A stretch of DNA of 64,000 nt. It comes from Brassica napus. Taxonomy: Eukaryota; Streptophyta; Magnoliopsida; Brassicales; Brassicaceae. Positions 12,407 to 25,238 of the stretch are shown here, piece after piece. Position 1 is the first letter of the stretch. Each line of letters starts with the position of its first letter. A program made the translations under genes and the position numbers. The notes beneath the pieces were generated by a model. That model did not search any database. It was not told the origin of the DNA and worked only from the letters and a program-made list of their open reading frames with translations. The stretch covers positions 16,267,726-16,331,725 of the forward strand of contig NC_063448.1 in the NCBI RefSeq assembly GCF_020379485.1, read 5' to 3'.

Positions 12407-15400
12407 ATGGAGAACAACAACAACAACAACAACCAGCGCCTCAGCATACCTGTTACCCTAAAAGGAATTAACTATCTCCTATGGGCCAGGATGGTGAAGA
12501 TTGCCCTTGGAGGAAAGAGTTTATGGAGTCATGTATCAACAGAGACAGCTCCAAAACTAACTACTCAAGGAGAAGATGGAAAGGAGATGGTGGTAGCTGA
12601 TGAAGACAAGTGGGGACAGGAAGATCTCCTTGTGCTTACAGCGCTCCTTAGCTCTCTTGAACCAGCTATTATGGAGTCCTATTCATACTGTGAGACTACC
12701 AAGCAGCTGTGGGATACACTCTACAAAGTGTATGGAAATGTCTCCAACCTTACTAGAGTTTTTGAAGTGAAAAGAGCCATCAATGCTCTCAACCAAGGAG
12801 ATGGGGAGTTTCAACCTCACTTTGGCAAATTCAGGTCCCTTTGGACAGAGCTGGAGCTACTAAGGCCTCACACAACTGATCCTGCTACCCTGTTAACCAG
12901 GCGTGAAGAGGACAAAGTGTTTGGGTTGCTGCTCACTCTCAACTCATCTTATGGGAGCTTGATTAAGCATATTCTAAGGGCTGATAAGCTACCTGATCTG
13001 GATGAAGTATGTGCACAAATCCAGAAGGAAGAGGGATCCGTGAGCTTGTTTGGAAACAAAGGGGACCTAAGTATGGCGCATCAAGCTGAAGAAGCAGTGG
13101 CAAACAAGGCATCTTACAAGCAGGATGAGAGGAAAGCATTAACCTGTGATCATTGCAAGAAGAAGGGCCACATGAAAGACAAGTGCTGGATACTTCATCC
13201 GCATCTAAAGCCAAACAAGTTTAGAGAGCCTCGTCCTCAGTACCAAGATGCAAGAGCCAACTTCTTGGCTGAAAGGACAGAACCAACAACTTTGGGAACA
13301 AGCAACCTTGGCGTGGGAAGTACTATGGCCTCTACTTCAGGATATGCTACACCAAGGGCCAATCTGGATGAGACTATCAAGAAGTCTGACTTGAATGCTC
13401 TCATCAAAGCCTTAAAAGAATCTGGTATATCTAAAACTATTGGTATCTCTCTCAATGCTTCTCACACTGATGATAGTTCTATAAGTAGTTTTAAATCAGC
13501 TAAGCCTTTAGTTATAGACTCTGGTGCTTCACATCACATGATAAGTGATTTAAAATTGATTAAAAACATAGAACCAGCATTAGGAAATGTGATGATAGCA
13601 AATGGAGATAAAATTCCAATAAAAGGCATAGGTGATCTTAGATTATTTGATAGAGAATCTAAAGCTTTTTATATGCCCACCTTTGCTTCAAATTTGTTAT
13701 CTGTTAAGAAAGTTACCAATGATCTCAATTGTCAAGTTACATTCAGACCTAACAGTGTATACTTTCAGGATATTGAATCTAGTAAGTTGCTTGGCAAAGG
13801 TGTTACCAAGGGAGACTTGTACTTGCTTGAGGACACAAGACCAGCGACTGATTTATCCCATGCTTTTCATTCTGTTTCTGAATTCCCTAAAGATGTAATA
13901 TGACATGCTAGATTAGGACATCCCCATCCTCATGCTTTGAACATCCTGTTGCCTAGTATTTCTTTTAAAAGTGACTGTGAGGCTTGTATCTTAGGAAAAC
14001 ATTGTAGAAGTGTGTTTCCTAAATCAAAGACCATCTATGATCATTGCTTTGATTTAATCCATTCTGATGTGTGGACTGCTCCATGTGCATCTAGAGAACA
14101 GCATAAGTACTTTGTGACATTTATAGATGAAAAATCTAAATATACATGGATTACATTGCTACAATCTAAAGATAGGGTGCTAGAAGCTTTTAAAAACTTT
14201 CAAAATTATATCACTAACCATTTCAATATGAAAATTAAAATTCTTAGATCAGATAATGGTGGTGAATACACTAGCACAGCCTTCAAACAACATCTAGCCT
14301 CACATGGGATCATTCAACAAACAAGTTGCCCTTACACACCCCAACAGAATGGTGTAGCTGAGAGAAAGAATAGACACTTGATGGAAGTGGCCAGAAGCAT
14401 GATGTTCCATGCTAATGTACCTAAAAGGTTTTGGGGAGATGCTGTAGTTACTGCCACCTACCTTATCAACCGCACGCCCACCAGAGTCCTTCTTGATGCC
14501 ACTCCTTATGAGGTACTAAACAAAACTAAACCATCTATAGATCACTTGCGCGTGTTTGGGTGTGTATGTTTTATTTTGATTCCAGGAGAGCTAAGAAACA
14601 AGCTAGAAGCTAGAAGCACAAAAGCAATGTTTATTGGCTATTCTACACATCAGAAAGGGTATAAGTGCTATGTGCCAGACACAAGGAGAGTGCTAGTATC
14701 TAGAGATGTTAAGTTCATGGAATCCACAGGTTACTATGATGAGAAGAGTTGGGGAGACCTCAAAGATCTATCTCAATCTACCTCAGACAGAGCTAACAAC
14801 TTGAGAGTTATAATGAAGAAACTTGGGATCAGTTTAGACAGAGAACCAGACAAAGGCAGATAAACTTCTACTCCAGCTGTTGAAGAACAAGTGCAAGATG
14901 TTGGAGTATCTCATCCTGATCATGAGGGAGACAATAGAAATGTTGAGCAGTCTACACAAGCTCAACCTGAAGAGAACTCAGTAGCTCATGATCAAGATGA
15001 GATGCCATCAGAATCAGATGCTGAGACTCAAGTAGAGGCGCCAAGTGAAGGAAATGAAGCAGAACCTGAGCAGTTACAACCTTTGAGAAGGAGTACAAGG
15101 ATCAGGAAACCTTCACACTGGATCAACACAAGAGTTTACTTCAATGCTGAAGCTGTAGCTCACCCAATAAGTGCAGTATGCTCCCTTGCTCAATATCCAG
15201 AAGAGCATCAAGTCTTCATCAGTGAATTGGATCAGGAATACATTCCAAGAACATATGAAGAAGCTATGCAACACAAGGAATGGAGAGAATCTGTTGGAGA
15301 TGAAATGGGAGCCATGATCAAGAATGATACATGGTTTGAGACTGAACTTCCAAAAGGAAAGAAGGCAGTGACAAGCCGACTTCTCTACACTATCAAGTAT

Positions 15401-16786
15401 GGAGCCAATGGAAAACCAGAAAGAAAGAAAACAAGAATGGTTGCAAGGGGATATACTCAAGTATATGGTGAAGATTATCTAGACACTTTTGCACCAGTGG
15501 CCAAGCTTCACACTATAAGGATTCTCTTGTCTTTTGCTGTCAACCTTGAGTGGGATTTATGGCAGATGGATGTGAAGAATGCTTTTCTTCAAGGAGAATT
15601 AGAGGATGAAGTCTACATGAGACCACCTCATGGTCTTGAGAACATGGTGAAGCCAGGAAATGTTCTCAGATTAAAGAAGGCAATTTATGGCTTGAAGCAA
15701 TCTCCAAGAGCTTGGTACCATAAGTTGAGCACCACCCTCAATGGAAGAGGCTTTGTAAAGTCAGAAGCTGATCACACCCTCTTCACATTAACTAGTAAGC
15801 AAGGTATTGTGGTCATCTTAGTCTATGTGGATGACATTATCATCACTGGTAGCAACAAGGAAGGTATTCTCTCAACTAAAATATTTCTTAAAAATGCCTT
15901 TGATATCAAAGATTTGGGAGAGTTGAAGTACTTCCTTGGGATTGAGATATGCCGCTCTAAAGAGGGGTTATTCTTATCTCAAAGGAAGTACACACTTGAT
16001 ATATTAAATGAGGCAGGAAACCTTGGGAGTAAAAAGGCAAAGACTCCATTAGAAGAAGGATACAAGGTGCTGAGAGAGGGGGAGTATGAGTCTACACCAT
16101 TTGGAGATATCAAGAAGTATAGAAGAATGGTGGGCAAGCTCATCTATCTAACCATCACCAGACCAGATGTGTGCTTTGCTGTGAATCAAGTGAGTCAACA
16201 CATGAGAGATCCTAAGGTGCATCATTGGAATATGGTGGAGAGGATCTTAAGGTACCTAAGAGAGGCGTCTGGCCAAGGAGTATGGATGGCATGTAACAAG
16301 AGTACTGAAGTTGTTGGATATTCTGATGCTGATTTGGCTGGAGACAGAGTTGATAGGAGATCAACTACAGGCTACTGCACCTTCATTGGAGGAAACCTGG
16401 TCACATGGAAGAGCAAGAAGCAGAAGGTGGTGTCCTTCTCAAGTGCTGAGGCAGAGTATAGATCAATGAGGAAGCTCACAAGTGAGCTTATATGGATCAA
16501 GGGACTGCTAAGGGACTTGGGTATTGAGATCAACACACCAATGACTATGCATTGTGACAACCAGGTAGCAATACACATTGCATCTAACTCAGTCTTTCAT
16601 GAGAGGACAAAACACATAGAAGTGGACAGCCACAAGGTGAGACAGGCAGTGGAACAACAAGTGATTCTTCCATGCTACACAAGAAGTGAAGATCAACTAG
16701 CTGACATATTCACCAAGGCAGCTAGCAGCAAGGTTTGTGAGTTCATTCATCCTAAGCTTGGACTCATAGACCTCTCTTGTCACTGA
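12407..16786 (+). pseudogene. Copia 1 gag-pol polyprotein, two in-frame stops
   Basis: One continuous frame from ATG 12407 to stop 16786, broken only by TGA at 13901-13903 and TAA at 14861-14863. Order: an Asn-run start, UBN2-type gag, zinc knuckle CDHCKKKGHMKDKC (about 13145), aspartic protease VIDSGASHHM (about 13514), GAG-pre-integrase ending around the first stop, integrase catalytic core with HSDVWTAP and DNGGEYTS, then reverse transcriptase with YVDDIIITG (about 15820) and RNase H with VGYSDADLAGD (about 16312) and SSAEAEYRS. The length of about 1,460 codons is normal for copia. Both stops are explained by single transitions (TGG or CAA codons), so the protein was otherwise intact. It cannot yield full pol without readthrough. 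Confidence 0.93.
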
Positions 16787-16919
16787 TCCTCTTGTCATGA
16801 AATGTTCTACTCTTTTTCCTTTGCTTAGTTTTTATCCCAAGTGGTTTTTCTAAGTAAAGGTTTTAATGAGGGAATACTTCATGGTTTCCAAGCTTGACCA
16901 AGTCCCTATGGTCAAGCTT

Positions 16920-16928
16920 GAGGGGGAG
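16920..16928 (+). other. Polypurine tract of copia 1
   Basis: GAGGGGGAG directly precedes the 3' LTR; it primes plus-strand DNA synthesis in LTR retrotransposons. Confidence 0.85.
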
Positions 16929-17444
16929 TGTTGACATGAAGAGAATAAAGAGCAAGAGTAAAGACATGAAGAACATGATTGATCATGAACAGGAGATCAT
17001 GGACATGAGATCATCATGGACAGAAAATCATGGACAGAAAAACTGAAGCAATGAAATGTGTGAGACTGATTTAAATATCTTGCCTGAAGTCTTGGACGAA
17101 TTTAAACAAGTGGAAGCAACTGGATAGAGCTGTTGGAGTGTGGAAACAAGCCAAAGTCGCATGATATGCTAAGGAAAGAAGAGAAAAGAGAGTTGTCACT
17201 ATCCGAAAGTGATTTCCTCAAATCTGGTCTTCATTAGTTTATTTATCTCCATTTGTTTATTCATTCACATTGTCTTATTCTCCTTTGCTAGATCTATTTA
17301 TGTAACTATAGTAGATACTAAATCAATCTAAGGAAATATACTTCCTCATTACTCTCTCTCAGATTCTTAGAAAACCCTAACAATACATTCTCTTTGTTCT
17401 TGATAAATCATACAAACCATTCTCATAATCCATTCATATCAACA
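16929..17444 (+). repeat. 3' LTR of copia 1
   Basis: 516 bp, start TGTTGACATG, end CATATCAACA, followed by the duplicated target GAATG. It differs from the 5' LTR by a handful of substitutions and by fewer copies of the GGACAGGAGA unit. Confidence 0.95.
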
Positions 17445-20400
17445 GAATGGCTAGCAAAGCCTCACGATGAACATCTGCAAGAACAATAAGACAGTCACAC
17501 ACACAAGAGACGTGGATATTATATAATTATTACCAAGAAATGAAAGGAGTAACCATACCAGAATATTTCACACGTTTGTCCAAGAAAGACAGCAAGATGT
17601 TCAAATACTTCATTACATGAGATTCATCTCTGATATGTTTCGACAATAGTTTAAGAATCTTGATCTCTCTTTCTCCATGATACTTGAATGATTTCCTGAT
17701 CACAATTCACACTTTTTTCTTTAGAAGTAGAAACAAAGATGAAATGTAACTAAGTCTGTTGATTTAGAAGAAACCCATACCTTCTCAAAATATTTCCACA
17801 AAAAAGAGAATGTAAGTTGTTAATCAATGCGTCTATGTATGGATTTAAGAATCCTTTGTTCTTATGGTCATCGTCCTCCATGTCCTTCTCAAGGCTGAGC
17901 AGACTCTTTATGAAACTCAAGGCAGAGGATTTTATAGCTTCTGAAGCTGTGGTGACTGTTGGAATTGAGAAAATGTCTGGAACAAGAGACTCTTCCCGAC
18001 ATAAGAAGGTGACGAGATTGGGGCTTTTGCTCATTGACAAGAAGCATGTGAACAATGAGCTTGGTTTCTCACTGCTGGAACCCTCCTGCTTAAAACTCTT
18101 GATCAACGGATTCACCGCTGAAAAGAATAGGTCCCAGAATTCAGAGCCGAGTTCACAATCCTCGTACTTTTTAAGAACACGAGCAATAATCTTCAGACAT
18201 AAGGATCTCAACTCTTTAAACTGCTTTAGAGAAGTGCCAGCCTACACAAAAGCAAAAAGTGTCAAGTCAATGTTTTGTTTAGATAAGCAACACCAAATAA
18301 TAATTTTACCTGGTCGTGATTTGTTGAGACAATCTCTTTATCAATGTACTTTCTTCATCTATATTTGGAGCGTTGTTTACTAATAGCCGGACAACACATC
18401 CCATGAGAAAGTCAAGAAATGGTCGAACATGGAATACAATATCAAAGATTTTATGTATGTCTTGGATGACATGAAGAAAACCAGATTTCATCTTCCAGGA
18501 CAAGGTAGAAAGAGCATCTACGTTGATATATTTCGAGAACTTGGACTTTTGGAAATAATCCAGAGAGCTTTTGCCGGAGCTCCAAAACAAGTCCGTTGCT
18601 TCATCTGATATGATGTTCAAAGGCTTCATCAACAATGCAAAGAAGAGGGAAAGTTCATTAACATCCAGCTGAGATATAACGCCAAGAACTGCCTTCCTGT
18701 TAAAGATACTTGTACGCTGACAACAACAACAACAACAACAACAACAAAAATGTTAGGAGCTAAGTGAGGTAAACTAAAAGAAGTATGTAATGTATGTACC
18801 TCACGCGACGCTGAATTCTTTAAACTCCCAACTTTTGGCATAAGGATTCTAACTACAAGAGAAACAAAGTGAGATCTGTGAGCTTCCTCAATGTCCTTGG
18901 AGAAGTTCCAGGTCGTGAGCTCTTCTCTCAGTCCTTTAGGCTTGATCAGATTCTCCAACCGATGGCGGTGTGGGAGTAAATAGTCATTCGACAGCACAAG
19001 AAACTCTAGGACACTCATTTGTATTTCAGCATCATTATCATCCAAGAACCTAGTAAAACATATCCAAAATGCAGAGAGACGTCAATGAAAATTTCCTTAC
19101 TCCAAGATATTCAAAAGAACATTTGGTGTCAACCTGTACTGCAAAACGTCATTTACAAATTGACTAAAACGTGACGACCTTGTATTCATCATCAGCTTCA
19201 GCAAAGCCAACCACTGTTTAAGCAACCTCTTCCACTCCTCTCCTTTACAAGCTTCGCTGTAATATAGTCCGACACTGCAACGTTTTTAAAAACACTTGAT
19301 GATGACAACAGATGAATCAAATTACTCTTCAAGAACAAAAAAAACATAGAGACATATGATTACCTCAAAGGATTTTCGCTGTTGTACCCCATAAATTCCA
19401 ATAGCAGAGGGAGAACATCAGAGGCATGAGACTGAGCAAACACTGGGAACTTTCTGTAAGGTCTTTAGCAACAGAGATACTACATCTGCAGTAGGCGTAC
19501 CATTAAACGGGGAGATGAATGCATTGAAACTCTCCATCAGACCTGCGGATTGAAAAGAGACAAAACATCAGAACTGTAAAGAAGATAGACAGATAGATGA
19601 AAATAATAATATCGACACGAAATACAAATAATACAGATAGATGAAAATAATAATATCGACACGAAATACAAATAATCAGAGAAAAACCTACCAGTATGCT
19701 TCTATGAAACGTTGCAGTTTCCATTCCCGCTATGAATGTGGAGTGCTTCAATTTTTAGTTGGCACTGGCCCAAATAATGAACAAAACCATTCCACAACGC
19801 GCTTGTGTGCTTCATCATAAGATCCGCAAGGCACTTAGATGCTGATTCCCAAATTTCAGTAGATCCATTATTTGTATGAAACAACCCTATCATTCCATTG
19901 AATACAAGCGGCAGATATGCATCATGTATCCTTCCATCAGGGAGATGCCGTACTGCGTCCAAATCCTTCTTACTCCGTAATGTGGGACGAGACTCTCCAA
20001 CTGTTTTCAGTATCTGAAGAACCTGGTGATGATAGATAGATACTACTGTTAGTAAATCAATCAGGATTTGGTAAGGCTTTTGGAATACACAACTAAAGAT
20101 GTCACTCACATTCGTAGTGACATCATTCTTTTCAGAGGGAGACTTCTGGACCACTTCAGTTTTCAGCTTCTTCATTGGAGGAGGATGTTCTTCAACACAA
20201 GGGTCAGGAGACAAAGGTTCAAAATGGCACAAGATCCTTAGAGTCATAAGACGGACGTCTTTGTTCGGGTGACGTAAATTTTCAGAAAATATGTCAAAGG
20301 CATCTTCAGCATTGTTTGCTTGGAGTTCTGGACATGGCTAAGAGTTATCAACGTTGGTTAACAGAGGTCTGAAAATTTAAAAACCGAATCAGTGATGGTC

Positions 20401-21281
20401 GAACATGGATAAAAAGAAAACTGAATAAACCACCAGAACATACAAACTCACCTATACACAAAATCCAAATAGTCGGCCACGGGAGACAGCACTTGTACAC
20501 ATGACTTGTAACATTTAGCAAGAGTCAAAGCTTCCTCTACATCACTGTGGTCTGTGGATGAGGCTTCCAGTAGAACGGATTTTGAGACATGACCTCAGGG
20601 CAGAACCCAGTAAGCTCTGCCACATTAGTTCCTGAGCACTAGAACCGCTGACTGAAAACATTATGATAACTTCTAAGAAATGACCAAGATCAAGAATATC
20701 AGTATAATAAAGTGGAAATAGGCCAAACTTACCATCTGAGGCTGCCAAATGCTGTCTGAGAGTATTCTTGAAGCGAATCAGTAATGATGAATCCACTTTG
20801 AAATAGGGACAACAATTGACAGCTCCCCAAACAGCAGCCAACTCAGCCTCATCAAGTTGAGCTAATCCAGTATTCTCTATTTTCGTTTGAATCTTCTTAA
20901 TCTTATCTTCCACGAACTCCTGAATACTCTCAGATGATCCATATACGATATCCACCTTGTCGTGACTAGTTTGCTGCTTCTTACACAATGATAGTAACAG
21001 AGGAATAACCTCCTCCGAAGACTCCGTAACCATATTGTTGATCCAACTGCAACACATAACTTAGTCACTAAAGACATAAATAAAGATATGCAGATTTTAA
21101 AAGAGGTAATAAAAAAACGAGCCTTGCCTTAATATATTACTGGTAAAGGCTCGCACTATTAATTTATCCTTCTTCTCTAGCAACCCCCGCAAGAAACTCA
21201 GCAAACTGGGACGATCACATGATCAATTACAAGGAAAAAAAAAAAGAATTTAGCATTGCAAAAAACGTAAACATTACGCAG

Positions 21282-22101
21282 GTCGAAGAACTCAAGATTC
21301 TGATACGGATGCTCCCAATATGGGCGTCGGGTATCGTCTTCTCATCTCTCCACGCTCAAGTATCCACAATGTTTGTCCAACAATGAAGAGCCATGAACTG
21401 CAACATCGGCTCTTTCAAGATCCCCCCAGCAACCCTCGGGGTCTTCGACTGCATCACCGTCCTCGTTTGGGTTCCGCTCTACGACCGTTTCAACGTTCCT
21501 CTCGCGAAACTCACTACAAGAACCGACAATGGGTTCACCGTGCTTCAAGGAATGGGAATAGGTCTTGTCGTTTCGGTCATGCGTCACTACTGTCCGTGTA
21601 CAAGTCGTTGAAGACATCCATATCCATTGTGGGCAACAACACAACAAACAAGAGGAAGCTCTAAAGCAAACAAAACCCTAGATTTTCCAATGTTTTAAAG
21701 ACAAAGGAAGTTGAAATAATAAAAAGGGTCCTTTTTGTAAATAATCAGCGTTTCTCCTGTTGTACAAGCAACTGATGTGATATTGGACAGTAGTGACAGA
21801 TAGGGTTGACGTACCTGTTGTACAAGTCGTTGAGAAGGCACGGCTTGAGGCGGTGCTGGAGACAGGAACAGCTGTTTCTTTAACCGTGTTTTGGCAGGTT
21901 CCGCAGATTTTCATACTCGGTGGAGCTGAGGTTTTCTATTGTGTTGGACAGCTAGAGTTTTTCTATGGTCAGTCACCAGAGTCGATGAGGAGTCTGTGTT
22001 GTGCACTGGGTCTGTTGGCTAATGCGTTTGGGAGTTACCTGAGCTCGTTGATCCTCACGGTAGTGACGTATTTCACGAGCAATGTGTTGGAAATGTCCTA
22101 A
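21282..22101 (+). pseudogene. NPF8: NRT1/PTR (NPF8-type) transporter, internal fragment
   Basis: The translation resembles the second half of plant peptide/nitrate transporters. [19 protein letters not shown] is seen near 21285-21340, NIGSFKIPPATLGVFD in the frame of 21393, and IFILGGAEVFYCVGQLEFFY with SMRSLCCALGLLANAFGSYL near 21910-22060. Several frames are needed. Between about 21615 and 21810 there is non-matching sequence bounded by two copies of GTACAAGTCGTTGA. The first two thirds and the C-terminal helices are absent. It begins right after an AG, as at an exon start. NPF8 proteins are 12-helix proton-coupled di/tripeptide carriers of plasma or vacuolar membranes; this piece cannot work. 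Confidence 0.85.
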
Positions 22102-22115
22102 AATCATTTGTACTT

Positions 22116-22727
22116 AGGGTATGACTGGTTTTTCCGTTACCACCCGCAAACGCAGCTTTTGCGGTTGGTAGCGGTTGATAGCGGTTGTTGGGTTTTTTGC
22201 AACAATCGCTCAAACCGCTCCAAATCGCTCTAAACCTCATAAAGTCAAAAGCTGGTTCCAGCTAGCGTTTGCGGCTGCGGGCGGTTGCGGGAGAATAATT
22301 TTTTTTTTCAAAACAATAGAAATACAAAAATAAAAATATTCAACAAAAAATTTAAATTGGAATTATGAAAATAATAAAATATATCTATTATATTTTAATT
22401 AATATTATAAAACTTTAAAATGAAAATATTTTCTATAATTTTTTAAAATTTTAAACTATAACTTTCTAAATATAACTTTTATATTTACTATAATATTATT
22501 ATTTTGATATTTTTATAATGATATAAAATGTAAATATTGTTAATTTATTATTTAACCGATGTTGCGTTTGGTAGTTAATCAGTCATAAGTATCCCACAAA
22601 CGCACCAATTTCTAACCGCAGAACCAGTCGTACAAATCTCTTAAAACCGCTAGAAACCGCAACCACCCGCATCCGCAAACTCCCGCAGCCGCAACCGCAA
22701 CCGCTGCGGTTGAACCAGTTAGGCCCT
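22116..22727. mobile_element. Non-autonomous TIR element (hAT-like MITE) rich in GCGGTTG repeats
   Basis: The left end AGGGTATGACTGGTT and the inverse of the right end, AGGGCCTAACTGGTT, match in 12 of 15 positions. Both ends carry runs of the GCGGTTG/CAACCGC motif in inverted orientation, while the middle is AT-rich. There is no ORF. Flanks TACTT and TACTC are similar, but no clean 8-bp hAT duplication is visible, so the superfamily is tentative. Confidence 0.6.
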
Positions 22728-25233
22728 TACTCTTGTTAAAGTCGTAGTGTCGAGGTTTGACAATCATATAATATTAGGTGGTTATAATGTTTTGCTAGAA
22801 ACTGCTTATAACTTATAGATTGAGAATTCATTACTAATATTATATGATCCTATAGGTTCACACACCTAAGCGAATTGGATTATAAATATTTTAGGGTTTA
22901 TATTTATGTTATACAAGATATGAGCCCATTGCGTTGCAACGGGTTTTTGTTTGATGTTTTAATTCAATAAAAACCATAAAATAATAAATCATTTTATTAT
23001 AATATTATGATTGTTTTTTTCATATATTGTTGAAATTTCTTTTATAATTAAAACTCGTTTTCACACATAATTTCAAGTTAATATTTTTTATTTTATAATC
23101 ATAGTGCATAGATGATTTGTTATAAACTTTATACTCAGGATTAGAGAAAATAATATACATTAACATTTAAACTGAACACAATCCAAAATAAAAAATGAAA
23201 AGTAAAAAAGAAATAAAAGTTAAAAACACCAGTCGAATCGATGACAACATTATACATGTTCTTATGTTCTCATTTAATGTTTTTTATTAAATAAGTCTTT
23301 AAAATGTTATTTTGCTAGGATTTTTTTAAAAAGAAAACATTCTATTTTATAAATCTCCTTTTAATGTACAATTAAAAATAAAAAAATACTAGATACTCTT
23401 TTTTAAAATTTTGTTTAAGATTTTAGAAAAGGTAAATTATTGTTATATTACCTATTAGAATTATCTTCTCTTTAGAATTTCAGAAAAAAATATATTTCTA
23501 TCAAATAATTATTTTTAGTTATTAATAAATAGTTTTAAAATTGTATTTTTACAATTCAAAATACTAATTTTACACTTCTTTTGTTAATTAAATAATTTTT
23601 AGTATCATGTTCATCATCAATTACTCTCTTAAAAATAATATCAAATAAAATTTTACAATTCTCTTTTGGTTAGGACTTAAAAATATTACACAGATTTCTT
23701 TTATTTAGGATTTTTTTTATAAAAAAAAAGAAAACAACTATCAAATATTCTTTTACAGTTTTGTAGGATTTTAGAAAAATAAATTAATATTACATAATCT
23801 TTTACTATTATATTTTTCTAGGATTTTAAAAAATAAAATTTCTATCAAATAACTATTTCCAGTTAATATTAACTATTTTCAAAAGTTAGAATTTTCAAAT
23901 CGTTTTTTTCAATATCATTAATATTTTTACAATTTTTTTTGTTAATTGAATAATTGTTACTATCATGTTTATCATTAAATTTTTGAAGTAAAAATTACTA
24001 TTAAATGAAATTTTACAATTCTCTCTATTCACGATTTAAAAGAAAAAAGAAAAATTCTGAATTGGTTAAAATTAGAAAAGAATTTTCATTTAAAAATTTC
24101 TTTTATTTAAGATTTTAGAAAAGAAGAAGTTATATTCACGTAATGGAAGTTTTTATTGACACTACTTTTTTAATTGATACATATCACAATCATACATATC
24201 ATGTGAAATATTTGAAGTTAATTTTGGTTTATATTTTTAACACAAAATTATTAAAAATTAAAGTTAGTCAATTATAAGAAAAAATAAGATTAATTTTACG
24301 TTTTTATTTTATTGACACTTTTAAAAATAAAATTAATTATTTTATTTCTTTTAGATTTTTATATAATTATTTTATTTTTAATTGAAAAAAATATGTTTAA
24401 TTATTTATATATTTTGTCTTATACATACAAATATATATTTACACATACTCATGTACGACAATAACATCAAAATTAAAAGTTATGTTAGCATCATAAACTG
24501 TAATAAGAATAATAAAAAGTTGAGTTATATCAAAAAATTAAAAGAAAATACTCTGATAATACTTTTCATGTAAATACTATTATATTTTGTAAAAATAATA
24601 TTTGGAATCTTAAACCTAAATATAGATGTGACTTTTTAGCTTTTGTCCAATTATATATGTTTTTAACTTTTTAGAATGTCCTTTTTTGTATTTTTTAACA
24701 TTTTAGAATACTGAACTTATTTCTTAACGGGTTGTTTTTTTTTCTTCTTCAATTGTGGGTGATAATTGCTCATTTTATTTTGACAAATTAAACACTAAAA
24801 TGCAGCATATTATAGGGTATATATTTTATTTTATAAAATCTAAAGATGGTGTTTTAATTTGAAATTCGTGTATAAAGTACATATAAAATATTTTTAATAT
24901 ATTCAAAATTATAATATTTTAAAGAATTCATATATGATTTAAAACAATATTTTATATGTTTTGATATATTAGATCTATGTATAAATTTGTTGCAAAATTA
25001 GGTAGTTTGTATATGTTTTCTTAAATGTGATAAAACTATAACAATACATAAATAAAATTAGGTATTGGTTTGAAAATTAGATATATATAAATATAATTTA
25101 ACTTATTTAATTAGGCAATACTATTGATATTTAAAAGTCGGTCCAATAAAAGAGAAATTGTATTATACAGGGGATCTCATTCATTTTAAATGTCCAAACC
25201 CATAATTGTTTCCCTGGGGAAAACGAGAAAAAG
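22728..25233. other. AT-rich non-coding region
   Basis: About 2.5 kb of very AT-rich DNA with decayed internal similarity (repeated ATTTTAGAAAA and TTTACAATTCTC phrases) and no credible ORF. A GC-rich hairpin stands out at 22925-22943. It reads as decayed mobile DNA, possibly Helitron-type, but nothing decisive is present. Confidence 0.4.
22925..22943 (-). other. Isolated hairpin, possible Helitron 3' end
   Basis: CCCATTGCGTTGCAACGGG folds with CCC/GGG and TTGC/GCAA stems around a GTT loop. Read on the minus strand it is followed by CTCATATCTTGT, resembling but not matching a Helitron terminus (expected CTRR). No 5' end was found. Confidence 0.25.
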
Positions 25234-25238
25234 GTTCA

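Larger units (their letters stand above)
11748..17444 (+). mobile_element. Ty1/copia LTR retrotransposon 1, inserted in a UTP20 exon
   Basis: Complete structure: 5' LTR 11748-12280, primer site, polyprotein, purine tract, 3' LTR 16929-17444. LTRs start TGTTGACATG and end TTTCAACA or TATCAACA. The 5-bp duplication GAATG flanks the element exactly. The element lies opposite to UTP20. The polyprotein has two in-frame stops but no frameshift, so the copy is recent but defective. Domain order PR-INT-RT-RNaseH fixes it as copia. Confidence 0.97.
7172..21210 (-). pseudogene. UTP20: UTP20 (small-subunit processome, DRIM/HEAT-repeat protein), disrupted
   Basis: UTP20 is a very large HEAT-repeat protein of the U3 snoRNP/SSU processome, acting in nucleolar 18S rRNA maturation. 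The blocks read on the minus strand follow UTP20 order: 21210-21125, 21057-20542, 20247-19702, 19045-18306, 18240-17460, then 11747-11590, 11514-11093, 10637-9381, 9384-8866, 8830-8480, 8438-8103, 7993-7619, 7582-7172. Diagnostic pieces are EVHVLGYTVNHILSKCLPSP, CEHSTGREAVLDVLQ and the basic C-terminus (KRKLKVASKNKANKKRRIM). Lesions: the first several hundred residues are missing, replaced by an NPF8 fragment; a copia element sits in an exon with target duplication GAATG at 11743-11747 and 17445-17449; the exon is out of frame near 11690; and an in-frame TGA at 7379-7381 removes about 70 C-terminal residues. A functional copy must lie elsewhere if the organism lives on this gene. Confidence 0.85.

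Noticed and set aside
15113..15460. Minus-strand 115-codon ORF
   Set aside because: Shadow of the copia 1 RT region, which carries conserved motifs on the plus strand.
24382..24573. 63-codon ORF in AT-rich DNA
   Set aside because: Ile/Asn/Lys-rich composition expected of random AT-rich sequence, with no conserved feature.
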